Below are positions 50,050 to 63,366 of a DNA stretch of 64,000 bases, piece after piece; within the stretch, counting starts at the first letter, position 1; every line of letters begins with the position of its first letter. The notes below the pieces were generated by a model. It searched no databases. It was not told the DNA's origin and saw only the letters and a list, made by a program, of their open reading frames with translations. Source of the DNA: Streptomyces sp. R44 (GTDB lineage Bacteria; Actinomycetota; Actinomycetes; Streptomycetales; Streptomycetaceae); assembly GCF_041053105.1 (NCBI RefSeq), contig NZ_CP163444.1, forward strand, positions 3,782,001 through 3,846,000, read 5' to 3'. Made by a program: the position numbers and the translations under genes.

Positions 50050-51291
50050 GTGATCGCGAACGTGCACCGGCGGGCGAACGCCTTCGCCCAGGCCCTGGAG
50101 GACCGGGCGTCCGAGGACGCGGCGGCCGAGCAGCCCGAGGCCCCGGCGGAACCGGCCGAACCCGCGGAACAGGGGCGGCTGTTGGCCTTGGCGAACGGCC
50201 TGGGCGAACTGCCGAAGCCACAGTTCGACCCCGAGGTCAAGGTGGTGCAGCGAGCCCAGCTCGTCGCCGCCATGGAAGCGATGCTCATGGAGGGGAGCGC
50301 CTCCGCGGGCCCTACGGTGCCGGAGCAGCGGACATCCACCGGCAAGGGAGCCCACCGGGCATCCCCACTCCGCAGACTGCGGCCCCGGTCCCGCTGGACC
50401 AAGGGCCTCGCCGCCGGCGGCCTCACGGTCGGTGTGGCGGCGGGCGCCTTCGGCGGAGTGGCCGCTGCCAGTTCCGACGCCCTCCCCGGTGACTCGCTCT
50501 ACGGACTCAAGCGGGGCATGGAGGACATCAAGCTGGGCATGGCGGACGACGACGCGGACCGCGGCGGCATCTACCTCGACCAGGCCTCCACCCGCCTCAG
50601 CGAGGCCCGACGGCTCATGGAGCGCGGCCGCGCCGGCGAGCTCGACCACGAGTCCCTCGCCGAGATCCGCCGGGTCCTGGGCGGCATGAAGCACGACGCC
50701 TCCGAGGGCCACCGGCTGTTGCGCGAGGCGTACGAGCGGGACGGCGAGATCGGCCCGATGGCCCGGCTCAACTCCTTCGCCCAGGCCCACCGGGCCACCT
50801 GGAACGGCCTCCGCGACCGGCTCCCCGTACAACTGGCGGACGTCGGCAGCGAGGTGACGGACGTCTTCGACGCCATAGACGAAGAGGTCGAGCCGCTCCA
50901 GTCGGTGCTCCCCCGCACCCCCCAGAAGGGCGCGGTCGGCTCCGAGGGACCGCGCAACAGGCCCGGCACCCCGCAGGACACCCAGGGCACGGACACCCAG
51001 AGTCCGCCGTCCGGCCAGGAGACGTCCCCCTCGGGCAGCCACTCCGCCCCCGCCCACTCCTCCGGGCCCAGCACGGGAACCAGCCCGAGCACGTCCAGCG
51101 GCTCCGGCTCGACGGAGGACGACGGACTGCTCGGCGGCAGCGCCGGCGGACTGCTCAAGCCCTCCCCGACCGGCACACCGACGGCCCCCACGGAAGGCCA
51201 GTCGACCCCGGACATGCCGGACGTGACCCTTCCGCCACTCCTGCCGGGCCTCCTTCCGGGCCTCGGCATCGACAGCGAGGACGCTCGCTAG
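50050..51291 (+). CDS. rsbN: Anti-sigma factor RsbN (DUF5667)
   Basis: A 413-residue membrane protein. The cytoplasmic N-terminal domain (about residues 1-115) includes NVHRRANAFAQALEDRASED and the LLALANGLGELPKPQFDPEV segment known from BldN-binding domains. One transmembrane helix is at about residues 118-142 (GLAAGGLTVGVAAGAFGGVA). The extracytoplasmic DUF5667 domain follows (DALPGDSLYGLKRGMEDIKL) with a disordered Ser/Pro/Gly-rich tail. RsbN binds and restrains sigma-BldN. Start chosen at the GTG at 50050 because AGGAGG (50035-50040) is nine bases upstream; a GTG nine bases earlier is also in frame. Confidence 0.93.
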   Translation: MIANVHRRANAFAQALEDRASEDAAAEQPEAPAEPAEPAEQGRLLALANGLGELPKPQFDPEVKVVQRAQLVAAMEAMLMEGSASAGPTVPEQRTSTGKGAHRASPLRRLRPRSRWTKGLAAGGLTVGVAAGAFGGVAAASSDALPGDSLYGLKRGMEDIKLGMADDDADRGGIYLDQASTRLSEARRLMERGRAGELDHESLAEIRRVLGGMKHDASEGHRLLREAYERDGEIGPMARLNSFAQAHRATWNGLRDRLPVQLADVGSEVTDVFDAIDEEVEPLQSVLPRTPQKGAVGSEGPRNRPGTPQDTQGTDTQSPPSGQETSPSGSHSAPAHSSGPSTGTSPSTSSGSGSTEDDGLLGGSAGGLLKPSPTGTPTAPTEGQSTPDMPDVTLPPLLPGLLPGLGIDSEDAR

Positions 51292-51295
51292 CAAG

Positions 51296-51334
51296 AAGAA
51301 GGGGCGCCCCCACGGACGGGGGGCGCCCCTTCTT
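51296..51334. terminator. Bidirectional terminator after rsbN
   Basis: Arms 51296-51311 and 51319-51334 form a near-perfect 16-bp stem around a 7-base loop, and the sequence has runs of A and T on the outer arms (AAGAAG ... CTTCTT). It lies between convergent rsbN and the acyltransferase gene and starts four bases after the rsbN stop. Confidence 0.85.
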
Positions 51335-51346
51335 CCGTACCACCGC

Positions 51347-52426
51347 TCAGAAGAACACCGAGCGCCGCTGCACCAGCAACTTGTAGAGCGTGTGCTGGAT
51401 CTGCTCCCGCACCTGATCCGTCAGGTTGAACATCAGCATCGGGTCCTCCGCCGCCTCCGGCGCGAACGAGTCCGTCGGAATCGGCTCGCCGAACTGGATC
51501 GTCCACTTCGTCGGCAGCGGCAGCGCCCCCAGCGGCCCCAGCCACGGGAAGGTCGGGGTGAGCGGGAAGTACGGGAACCCCAGCACCCGCGCCAGGGTCT
51601 TCGCGTTCCCGAGCATCGGGTATATCTCCTCCGCGCCCACGATCGAGCACGGCACGATCGGCACCCCGGCCCGCAGCGCCGTCGAGACGAACCCGCCCCG
51701 CCCGAACCGCTGCAGCTTGTACCGCTCCCCGAACGGCTTCCCGATCCCCTTGAAGCCCTCCGGCATCACCCCGACGATCTCGCCGGCCCGCAGCAGCCGC
51801 TCCGCGTCCTCCGCACAGGCCAGCGTGTGCCCCGCCTTGCGGGCCAGCTCGTTGACGACGGGCAGCACGAAGACCAGATCCGCCGCGAGCAGCCGCAGGT
51901 GCCGCCCGGCCGGATGGTGGTCATGGACGGCGACCTGCATCATCAGCCCGTCCAGCGGCAGGGTCCCGGAGTGGTTGGCGACGATCAGCGCCCCGCCCTC
52001 GGCCGGGATGTTCTCGACGCCCTTCACCTCCACCCGGAAGTACTTCTCGTACAGCGGGCGGAGCAGCGACATCAGGACCTGGTCGGTGAGCTCCTCGTCG
52101 TAGCCGAACTCGTCGACCTCGTACGCGCCGGTGACCCGCCGCCGGAGGAACGCGAGCCCACCTGCGAGCCGCCGCTCCCAGCCGCTCCTCCCACTCCCCG
52201 CGGGCTCCGGCTCCCCGGCCGGGGACTCGGCCGGGGACGGGGCCCGGGACGGGGCCGGAGAAGCCACGGCGGAGGCCTCAGGCCCCCCTGGCGCTTCCGG
52301 CTCCCCCGGGGCCTCCTTGGCCCCCGGCAGGGCCCGTACGGCCGCCGCCTCGCCCTCGGCCCTGGCGGGCCGCCGGCGGGCCCGTGAGCGGTCGTCGTCG
52401 AACGGAATGACCTTGGCGTCCGCCAT
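51347..52426 (-). CDS. Lysophospholipid acyltransferase (PlsC-like)
   Basis: A 359-residue acyltransferase. The catalytic H-x4-D is in ANHSGTLPLD (about residue 151), and VMPEGFKGIGKPFGERYKL and GVPIVPCSIVGAEEIYPML are the glycerol-3-phosphate-binding blocks. It acylates lysophosphatidate or another acyl acceptor with an acyl donor at the membrane. The first about 80 residues are Pro/Ala/Glu-rich and probably disordered. It follows the epimerase gene on the same strand with a 15-bp gap. Likely membrane-associated through a hydrophobic face. Confidence 0.88.
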   Translation of the reverse strand: MADAKVIPFDDDRSRARRRPARAEGEAAAVRALPGAKEAPGEPEAPGGPEASAVASPAPSRAPSPAESPAGEPEPAGSGRSGWERRLAGGLAFLRRRVTGAYEVDEFGYDEELTDQVLMSLLRPLYEKYFRVEVKGVENIPAEGGALIVANHSGTLPLDGLMMQVAVHDHHPAGRHLRLLAADLVFVLPVVNELARKAGHTLACAEDAERLLRAGEIVGVMPEGFKGIGKPFGERYKLQRFGRGGFVSTALRAGVPIVPCSIVGAEEIYPMLGNAKTLARVLGFPYFPLTPTFPWLGPLGALPLPTKWTIQFGEPIPTDSFAPEAAEDPMLMFNLTDQVREQIQHTLYKLLVQRRSVFF

Positions 52427-52441
52427 CGCAGTCGGGTCTCC

Positions 52442-53500
52442 TCAGGCGCCGTGGTGAAGGGTGGAAGCGTCAGTGGTGCCGAGCCGCCCGGCGAGCCGGT
52501 CCACCGCCCCGGCGAGCAGCTCGGGCGGCAGCAGCCCCGGTCCCCGCCCCCGCGCGAAGTCCGCGAGCGCCTCCGCGGTCGAGTAGCGCGGCGAGAAGCC
52601 GAAGACCTCCCGCGTCTGGACGGTCGAGACGACCCGGCCGTGGGTGAGCAGCCGGATCTGCTCGGGCGCGAAGTCGGTGATCCCGACCGTACGGAGGGCG
52701 GTGCCCACCCAGGTGACCGCGGGCAGCAGCACCGGCACCGTCGGCCGCCCGAGGCGCCGCGCGCACTGGGAGAGCAGCAGCACCCCGTCCCCGGCCACGT
52801 TGAACGTGCCGCTGTTCTGGGTCGCCCTGCGGGGTTCGTGCGCCGCCAGGCGCAGGACGTCGATCACGTCGTCCTCGTGGACGAACTGCAGCCGCGGGTC
52901 GTAACCGAGGACGGTCGGCAGCACCGGCAGCGCCAGGTACTCGGCGAGCGGGGAGTCGATCCGGGGCCCGAGGATGTTCGCGAACCGCAGCACGCACACC
53001 GCCACGTCCGGCCGGCGCCGGGCGAAGCCCCGGACGTACCCCTCGACCTCGACGGCGTCCTTCGCGAAACCGCCGCTCGGCAGGGACTTCGCGGGCGTCG
53101 TCTCGGTGAAGACGGCCGGGTCCCGGGGCGCGGAGCCGTAGACGCTCGTACTGGACTTGATCACCAGGCGCCGGATCCGCGGCGACTTCTGGCAGGCGCC
53201 GAGCAGCTGCATGGTGCCGATGACGTTGGTCTCCTTGACCGACGTCCGGCCGCCGCCGCCGAGCGCCGTACCGGTGACGTCCAGATGGACCACCGTGTCG
53301 ACGTCGTGCTCGGCGAGGACCTTGGCGATCTCCGGCCGGCGGATGTCCGCCCGTACGAACTCGGCGGCGCCGAGCTGGTGCGCGGGGTCGACCGCGTCCA
53401 CGGCGATCACCCGCTCCACCTCCGGGTCCCGCTGGATCCGCCGCACGAAGCGGCCGCCCAGATGCCGGGCGGCACCGGTGACGAGCACGACCTTGCCCAA
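52442..53500 (-). CDS. NAD-dependent epimerase/dehydratase (extended SDR)
   Basis: A 352-residue extended SDR. The cofactor motif is TGAARHLGGRF (residues 8-18), with IAVDAVDPAHQLG and RADIRRPEIA typical of the sugar-nucleotide epimerases. Catalytic Tyr is expected in the SSTSVYGSAPRD region (Y120), although the Tyr-x3-Lys motif is not clearly present. It probably acts on a nucleotide sugar or a lipid-linked intermediate. The short distance to the acyltransferase gene suggests a shared transcript. Upstream lies bS22 (139 bp). Substrate unknown. Confidence 0.85.
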   Translation of the reverse strand: MGKVVLVTGAARHLGGRFVRRIQRDPEVERVIAVDAVDPAHQLGAAEFVRADIRRPEIAKVLAEHDVDTVVHLDVTGTALGGGGRTSVKETNVIGTMQLLGACQKSPRIRRLVIKSSTSVYGSAPRDPAVFTETTPAKSLPSGGFAKDAVEVEGYVRGFARRRPDVAVCVLRFANILGPRIDSPLAEYLALPVLPTVLGYDPRLQFVHEDDVIDVLRLAAHEPRRATQNSGTFNVAGDGVLLLSQCARRLGRPTVPVLLPAVTWVGTALRTVGITDFAPEQIRLLTHGRVVSTVQTREVFGFSPRYSTAEALADFARGRGPGLLPPELLAGAVDRLAGRLGTTDASTLHHGA

Positions 53501-53569
53501 AGCAGCGCCTTCCGTCCGTCACTCCCGTTGGTCGACACCGTAGCGCCTCGACATTTCCACGGGATAAAA

Positions 53570-53605
53570 GCGTGGCCCTCCACCGCGAACGGTGAAGGGC
53601 CACGC
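53570..53605 (-). terminator. Terminator downstream of bS22
   Basis: Arms 53570-53585 and 53590-53605 form a 16-bp stem with one mismatch and a 4-base loop (CGAA). It is followed on the minus strand by TTTTAT, consistent with an intrinsic terminator 34 bases after the mini-protein stop. Confidence 0.8.
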
Positions 53606-53638
53606 CTGACGCACGAACGCTGCGAAGCAGCTGTCGCC

Positions 53639-53737
53639 TTACTTCTTGTTGCGACGCTGAACGCGCGTGCGCTTGAGCAGCTTGCGGTGCTTCTTCTTCG
53701 CCATCCGCTTGCGCCGCTTCTTGATAACAGAGCCCAC
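53639..53737 (-). CDS. Small basic ribosomal protein bS22 (AURKAIP1/COX24-like)
   Basis: A 32-residue, highly basic protein reading [22 protein letters not shown] and [10 protein letters not shown] in sequence from a GTG start. It matches the AURKAIP1/COX24-type mini-protein found on actinobacterial 30S subunits (bS22). It is too short for ordinary gene finding. A GAGGG ribosome site lies six bases before the start and a hairpin terminator follows the stop. Confidence 0.9.
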   Translation of the reverse strand: MGSVIKKRRKRMAKKKHRKLLKRTRVQRRNKK

Positions 53738-53900
53738 GACTACCCTCGCTCACTTCTCGGAACATCCCCGCCTCCCGGCGGGGATCGGTGCGGGGCGTCT
53801 GGGCCCACACGACCTACGTCGGCCTAGCCTACCGTCCCGAGCACCGCGCAAGTAATCCGAGGGCCGGACTCCGCTCACCAGCTGTTCGGCCGCGCGCTCG

Positions 53901-54110
53901 CTACGCGGTCCCCACCCCCACGAAGGACTCCCGCAGGTACTCGTGAACGGCCTGTTCCGGCACCCGGAAGGACCTGCCCACCCGGATCGCCGGCAGATGA
54001 CCGCTGTGCACCAAGCGGTACACGGTCATCTTCGAGACGCGCATCACCGAGGCGACTTCCGCCACGGTCAGAAACTTGACCTCGTTGAGAGGTCGTTCGC
54101 CAGCAGCCAT
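53901..54110 (-). CDS. Excisionase-type helix-turn-helix DNA-binding protein
   Basis: A 69-residue protein with one MerR-like helix-turn-helix: LTVAEVASVMRVSKMTVYRL then VHSGHLPAIRVGRSFRVPEQ, the DNA-binding domain of the excisionase family. Its position between bS22 and bldN-linked genes resembles S. coelicolor SCO3328, called bdtA for BldD target; that identity is by synteny only and I have not confirmed it. The ATG at 54110 follows an AGGTGGG sequence. It probably binds DNA as a small regulator in development. Confidence 0.8.
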   Translation of the reverse strand: MAAGERPLNEVKFLTVAEVASVMRVSKMTVYRLVHSGHLPAIRVGRSFRVPEQAVHEYLRESFVGVGTA

Positions 54111-54237
54111 GACCCACCTGTACCTTCCGCCGCGACGCCCACCGGCTTCCCCTCCGGTGACTCTTCGTCGCCGAGCGCTCACGCTCCAGACTAGGGGCGG
54201 GTGGTACGAGTGGGGAAGAGGAGCTGCCATCGGCCGT

Positions 54238-55053
54238 TTACCGTGACAGACACGCTCGATTGAGTACATAGCGCGTCAGCGGGAGGTACGAGTCGGAGCG
54301 CACGCCGTCATCAAGCGGAACGGCCACCGACACCTGCCCCTCCGCCTCACCGACGAACAGCGCCGGATCATCCGTATCGGCGAGACCGATGGCCTCGATA
54401 CCCAGCTGACCTGCCCCGCAGACCCATCCGTGGTCCCCCACCACGAGCTCCGGCAACGGCCCGCCACACTCCGCGGCGCTCTCCAGCGCGGCCCTAACCG
54501 GCAGCGGCGAATGGGAGTGCGCCCCCGGCGCGCGCCCGTCCCCGGTCGGTCCGGGTTCCCGTACCAGGGCGACCCCCCGTACGTAGTCGAGGAGGTACGT
54601 GCGTACGCCGAACCGGGTCGTTATGTCGACACATCGCCCCTGCGCCGGTGTGAGGACAAGACATCCCGCCGCCGACAAGGCGTCTGCGAGAGCGACGTAG
54701 AAACCGAGCAGACGGTGCGGATGCCCCGTCCCCAGAAGCACCGGAACCCGCCGCGCCGCCGCCGCGCCCAGCCGCGCCGCGAAGGCGTCGAGCCCGCGCA
54801 CCGTACGCTCCGGATCGATGACGTCCGGCCCCGACCGGTGCGCCGGATCCCCCGACACCCCGCACTTGTCGGCCATCAGCCGCAGCAGCCCGGCCTCGTC
54901 CCACCCCCAGGCCGGGTCGAGCCCCAGCAGCACCCGCGGATCACGCGCGGCGAAGAGCCGATAGCTCCGCAGGTTCTCCTCCCGCGAGGTCGCCACCCTG
55001 CCCGCCAACCCCGCGTCCAACAGATGCGCCCGCAGCGCCCCGGTACTCAGCAC
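54238..55053 (-). CDS. Phosphatase-like conserved protein
   Basis: A 271-residue soluble protein. Recognisable segments are VLLGTGHPHRLLGFYVALAD, GDHGWVCGAGQLGIEAIGLA and YLPLTRYVLNRACLSR. The family is usually annotated as a phosphatase in actinomycetes, but none of the standard catalytic motifs was seen, so the reaction is not established here. The start codon is GTG at 55053. It lies 127 bp upstream of the excisionase-like gene, on the same strand. Confidence 0.7.
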   Translation of the reverse strand: MLSTGALRAHLLDAGLAGRVATSREENLRSYRLFAARDPRVLLGLDPAWGWDEAGLLRLMADKCGVSGDPAHRSGPDVIDPERTVRGLDAFAARLGAAAARRVPVLLGTGHPHRLLGFYVALADALSAAGCLVLTPAQGRCVDITTRFGVRTYLLDYVRGVALVREPGPTGDGRAPGAHSHSPLPVRAALESAAECGGPLPELVVGDHGWVCGAGQLGIEAIGLADTDDPALFVGEAEGQVSVAVPLDDGVRSDSYLPLTRYVLNRACLSR

Positions 55054-55147
55054 CCGTCCGATGCTGCCCGAACACCGCCGGCCGGGGATCCAAACCTCCC
55101 CGACACCCCACCGTCGGCGTAACGCCCAGGAGAACGTTCTAGACCGC

Positions 55148-56323
55148 CTAGGCCAGCAGCCCCCGCAGCGGAAAAGCCGCCTTCCGCGTCGCGAGCACGG
55201 CCTGGTCGAGCCGGTCCGCCGGGTCGTACCCCTCGGCCCAGTCCCGGAAGCCCACCGGCCACCGCCCGTCCGTCATCCGCGCCGGCCCCAGCTGCCGGGT
55301 CCGCGCGTACACCTCGTCCCGCCACGAGGCCGGGATCACCGACTCCGGATCCACCGGAGCGTGCGCCGCGATCCCCACCAGATGCGTCCACGACCGCGGT
55401 ACGACGTCCACCACCGCGTACCCCCCACCCCCGAGCGCCAGCCACCGCCCCTCCGCGTACGCGTGCGCGAGCTCGTGACAGGCCTCCTGCACCGCCCGCT
55501 GCGCGTCCAGCGACACCGCCAGGTGCGCCAGCGGATCCTCGAAGTGCGTGTCCGCCCCGTGCTGCGTCACGAGCACCTGCGGCCGGAAGTCCGCGAGCAG
55601 CTCCGGTACGACCGCGTGGAAGGCCCGCAGCCACCCCGCGTCCCCCGTCCCCGCCGGCAGCGCCACGTTCACGGCCCCGCCCTCACCGGCCCCCGCCGCA
55701 CCCGTCTCCTCGGGCCACCCCGTCTGCGGGAACAGCGTCCGCGGATGCTCGTGCAGCGAGACCGTCAGAACCCGCGGGTCCTCCCAGAACGCCGCCTGCA
55801 CCCCGTCCCCGTGGTGCACGTCCACATCCACGTACGCGACCCGCTCCGCGCCCAGCTCCAGCAGCCGCGCGATCGCCAGCGAGGCGTCGTTGTAGATACA
55901 GAACCCGGAAGCCGACCCCGGCATCGCGTGGTGCAGCCCGCCCGCGAAGTTCACCGCGTGCGAGGCCTCCCCCCGCCAGATCGCCTCCGCCGCCCCCACC
56001 GACTGCCCGGCGATCAGCGCCGACACCTCGTGCATCCCGGCGAACGCCGGATCGTCGACCGTGCCGAGCCCGTACGCCTGGTCGGCACGGCGCGGATCCG
56101 CCGACGCCGCCCGCACCGCCGCCACATAGTCCTCGCGGTGCACGAGCCGCAGCGTCGAGTCCCCGGCCGGCTTCGCCGCCACCACGTCCACCGCCCGGTC
56201 GAGCCCATAGGCCCGCACCAGCGACATCGTCAGCGCGAGCCGTACCGGATCCATCGGATGCTCGGACCCGAAGTCGTACTGCGTGACAGCTTCATCCCAC
56301 ATCAACAGTGCGCGGCCGCTCAT
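55148..56323 (-). CDS. acuC: AcuC, acetoin utilization / histone deacetylase-family protein
   Basis: A 391-residue zinc-dependent deacetylase of the histone deacetylase superfamily. The metal site is in DVDVHHGDGVQAAFWED (D-x-H), with the HHAMPGSASGFCIYND region (His pair) and the second Asp in VTQHGADTHFEDPLAHL. AcuC removes acetyl groups from lysine on target proteins such as acetyl-CoA synthetase. Start is the ATG at 56323. The gene's 5' end overlaps the MFS gene by 32 bases on the same strand, so translation is probably coupled. Confidence 0.92.
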   Translation of the reverse strand: MSGRALLMWDEAVTQYDFGSEHPMDPVRLALTMSLVRAYGLDRAVDVVAAKPAGDSTLRLVHREDYVAAVRAASADPRRADQAYGLGTVDDPAFAGMHEVSALIAGQSVGAAEAIWRGEASHAVNFAGGLHHAMPGSASGFCIYNDASLAIARLLELGAERVAYVDVDVHHGDGVQAAFWEDPRVLTVSLHEHPRTLFPQTGWPEETGAAGAGEGGAVNVALPAGTGDAGWLRAFHAVVPELLADFRPQVLVTQHGADTHFEDPLAHLAVSLDAQRAVQEACHELAHAYAEGRWLALGGGGYAVVDVVPRSWTHLVGIAAHAPVDPESVIPASWRDEVYARTRQLGPARMTDGRWPVGFRDWAEGYDPADRLDQAVLATRKAAFPLRGLLA

Positions 56324-57491
56324 GCCCGCCACCGTATCGGGCCTCCCGCGAACCGAACGACGTGGCATACACCACCGTCACCAGGACCAGCGCCATCGGC
56401 ACCACCATGGCCCCCCGATAACTCCACGCGTCCCCCAACGCCCCCACCAGCGGCGACCCGACGAGAAACCCGACGTAGTTGAAGACATTGAGCCGCGCCA
56501 CGGCCGCGTCACTGTCTCCCGGGAACAACCGCCCCGCCGCGGCGAACGTCTGCGGCACGATCACGCTCAGCCCGAACCCGAGCACCGTGAACCCGGCGAT
56601 CCCCGCCCACGCCCCCGGAGCCACCGCGACCACCGCGAACCCGAGACCCGCGAGCACCGCCCCCGCCCGGACGACCACGACGGCCCCGAACCGCCGCACC
56701 CCGAAGTCCCCGACGGCCCGCCCGAGCAGCGTCGTCACCATGTACGCGTTGTACGGCACGGTCGCCAGCTCCTCCGAGCTGTGCAGCACGTCCTGGAGGT
56801 ACTTGGCACTCCAGTTGGAGACGGTCGAGTCCCCGATGTACGCGAAGGTCATCACCAGACAGAGCGGCAGCAGCAGCTTGAAGACGACACCGCTCCCCTT
56901 GGCGCCCTCGGCCTCCGCCACCGGCTCGCCCCCGCCGGCCACGTACCAGCGGCTGCCGACGAACGCGACGGGCAGCAGCACGGCCACCACCGGCAGGTAC
57001 GACACGAACAGCGACAGATGCCAGTGCGCCCCCACCCAGGCCAGCGAGGCCCCCGCGATCCCGCCCAGGCTGTACGAGGCGTGGAAACCGAGCATGATGC
57101 TCCGCCCGTACGCCCGCTGGAGGCTCACCCCGAGCATGTTCATCGAGGCGTCCAGGGCACCCACGGCAAGACCGAAGAGCCCGAGGGCGATCGCGGCGTG
57201 CCAGAGCTCGGACCCCAGCCCCACGGCGAGAAGGGCAAGCAGAACGAAGGGCTGCGCCCACCGCAGGACCACCGCGGGACCGACCCGGGCGACGACCTTC
57301 TCGGTCACCACACTCGCGACACCCGCCAGGATCGGCACAGCAGCCAGGAAGGCCGGCAGCAGCCCGTCCGAGATCCCGTACTGGTCCTGGATCGCCGGTA
57401 TTCGCGTCACGAGCAGGGCGAAGGTGACCCCCTGCACGAAGAAACTGACCGCCAGGGATCCCCGCCCACGCCTCAACCGCGCATCCGTCAT
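56292..57491 (-). CDS. MFS transporter
   Basis: A 399-residue protein with about twelve transmembrane helices: VSFFVQGVTFALLVTRIPAI, ALGLFGLAVGALDASMNMLG, FVSYLPVVAVLLPVAFVGS and VVVRAGAVLAGLGFAVVAVA among them. The short conserved loops fit the major facilitator superfamily, sugar-transport-like group. Direction and substrate unknown. Its stop lies inside the acuC 5' end (32-base overlap). Start is the ATG at 57491. A convergent gene does not exist; the next gene is a HAD hydrolase on the same strand upstream. Confidence 0.87.
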   Translation of the reverse strand: MTDARLRRGRGSLAVSFFVQGVTFALLVTRIPAIQDQYGISDGLLPAFLAAVPILAGVASVVTEKVVARVGPAVVLRWAQPFVLLALLAVGLGSELWHAAIALGLFGLAVGALDASMNMLGVSLQRAYGRSIMLGFHASYSLGGIAGASLAWVGAHWHLSLFVSYLPVVAVLLPVAFVGSRWYVAGGGEPVAEAEGAKGSGVVFKLLLPLCLVMTFAYIGDSTVSNWSAKYLQDVLHSSEELATVPYNAYMVTTLLGRAVGDFGVRRFGAVVVVRAGAVLAGLGFAVVAVAPGAWAGIAGFTVLGFGLSVIVPQTFAAAGRLFPGDSDAAVARLNVFNYVGFLVGSPLVGALGDAWSYRGAMVVPMALVLVTVVYATSFGSREARYGGGHERPRTVDVG

Positions 57492-57534
57492 GGCGGCACA
57501 GCGTACGGCCGGAACCTACCGCTGGGTAGATGGA

Positions 57535-58188
57535 TCACGACCCCAAAATCGCGAGAAGCTCGTCCATCTCCCTGAAGAACCCCTTGGCCCCCCTGAGCTT
57601 GGGCTCCGGCGTCATCGCCGTGAACCCGTACACGTCCATCCCGGCCGCCAGGGCGGCCTGGACCCCGGGCCCGCTGTCCTCGACGACCACGCACCGCTCC
57701 GGGGCGACCCCCATCCGCTCGGCGGCGTGCAGAAACAGGTCGGGCCACGGCTTCCCCCGGCCGACGTCCTCGGCGCTGAAGACGACCCCGTCCCTGAAAT
57801 GCACATCGAGCCCGGTCTTCCGGTGCCCGACCCGGATCCGCTCATGGCTCCCCGAGGAGGCCACACAGTACGGAACGCCGGCCGCGGCCAGCCCCTTGAG
57901 CACGTCCCCGGCCCCGGCCACGGGCTCCAACTCCGCCTGGAACGCGGCGAACACGCGCGCGTGGAAGACGTCATCGAAGTCCTCGGGCAGCCTCCGCCCA
58001 CTCCGCTCCTCGACCAGCTCATGGATGCGGTGCATGGCGGACCCCATGTAGTCCCGCACCGACTCCTCGTACGTGGTGGGATGCCCGAGCTCCGTCAGAT
58101 AGCCGGCCAACAGGGTGTTGGAGATCGGCTCGCTGTCCACGAGCACACCGTCGTTGTCGAAGATGACCAGGTCGTATCGCATGGACAC
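57535..58188 (-). CDS. HAD-superfamily hydrolase (beta-phosphoglucomutase-like)
   Basis: A 217-residue HAD phosphatase. Motif I is IFDNDGVLVDSEPIS (D11 and D13 as nucleophile and acid/base), motif II is SSGSHERI, motif III is GKPWPDLFLHAAE and motif IV is CVVVEDSGPGVQAALAAGM. The cap layout matches the CbbY/beta-phosphoglucomutase group; substrate probably a sugar phosphate. The start is GTG at 58188 or ATG at 58182. The ATG has a TACGCT-like -10 six bases upstream. The rRNA terminator lies about 13-50 bases upstream of it. Confidence 0.9.
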   Translation of the reverse strand: MSMRYDLVIFDNDGVLVDSEPISNTLLAGYLTELGHPTTYEESVRDYMGSAMHRIHELVEERSGRRLPEDFDDVFHARVFAAFQAELEPVAGAGDVLKGLAAAGVPYCVASSGSHERIRVGHRKTGLDVHFRDGVVFSAEDVGRGKPWPDLFLHAAERMGVAPERCVVVEDSGPGVQAALAAGMDVYGFTAMTPEPKLRGAKGFFREMDELLAILGS

Positions 58189-58200
58189 AGCGTAGAACGC

Positions 58201-58241
58201 AAAAAAGCCTCAACCCCCGGACGATGTCCAGGGGTTGAGGC
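58201..58241 (-). terminator. Intrinsic terminator of the rRNA operon
   Basis: Arms 58207-58222 and 58226-58241 form a 16-bp stem with one mismatch and a 3-base loop. On the minus strand it is followed by six T residues, the textbook intrinsic terminator, and it lies eight bases after the 5S gene's 3' end. Confidence 0.95.
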
Positions 58242-58248
58242 TAATAAT

Positions 58249-58368
58249 TGTTCGGCGGCGTCCTACTCTCCCACAGGGTCCCCCCTGCAGTACCATCGGC
58301 GCTGAAAGGCTTAGCTTCCGGGTTCGGAATGTAACCGGGCGTTTCCCTAACGCTATGACCACCGAAAC
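58249..58368 (-). rRNA. rrf: 5S ribosomal RNA
   Basis: About 120 nt. Read on the minus strand it begins GTTTCGGTGGTCATAGCGTT, includes CCGAACCCGGAAGCTAAG, and ends CGCCGCCGAACAAT... The sequence and helix arms are typical of Streptomyces 5S. It lies 68 bp downstream of the 23S gene. Confidence 0.95.
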
Positions 58369-58436
58369 TCTATGAAGTTGAACTCAACCGGCAAGGGAGT
58401 TCATTGCTTCAGAACTAACACAGTGGACGCGAGCAA

Positions 58437-63366
<4,930 letters not shown>

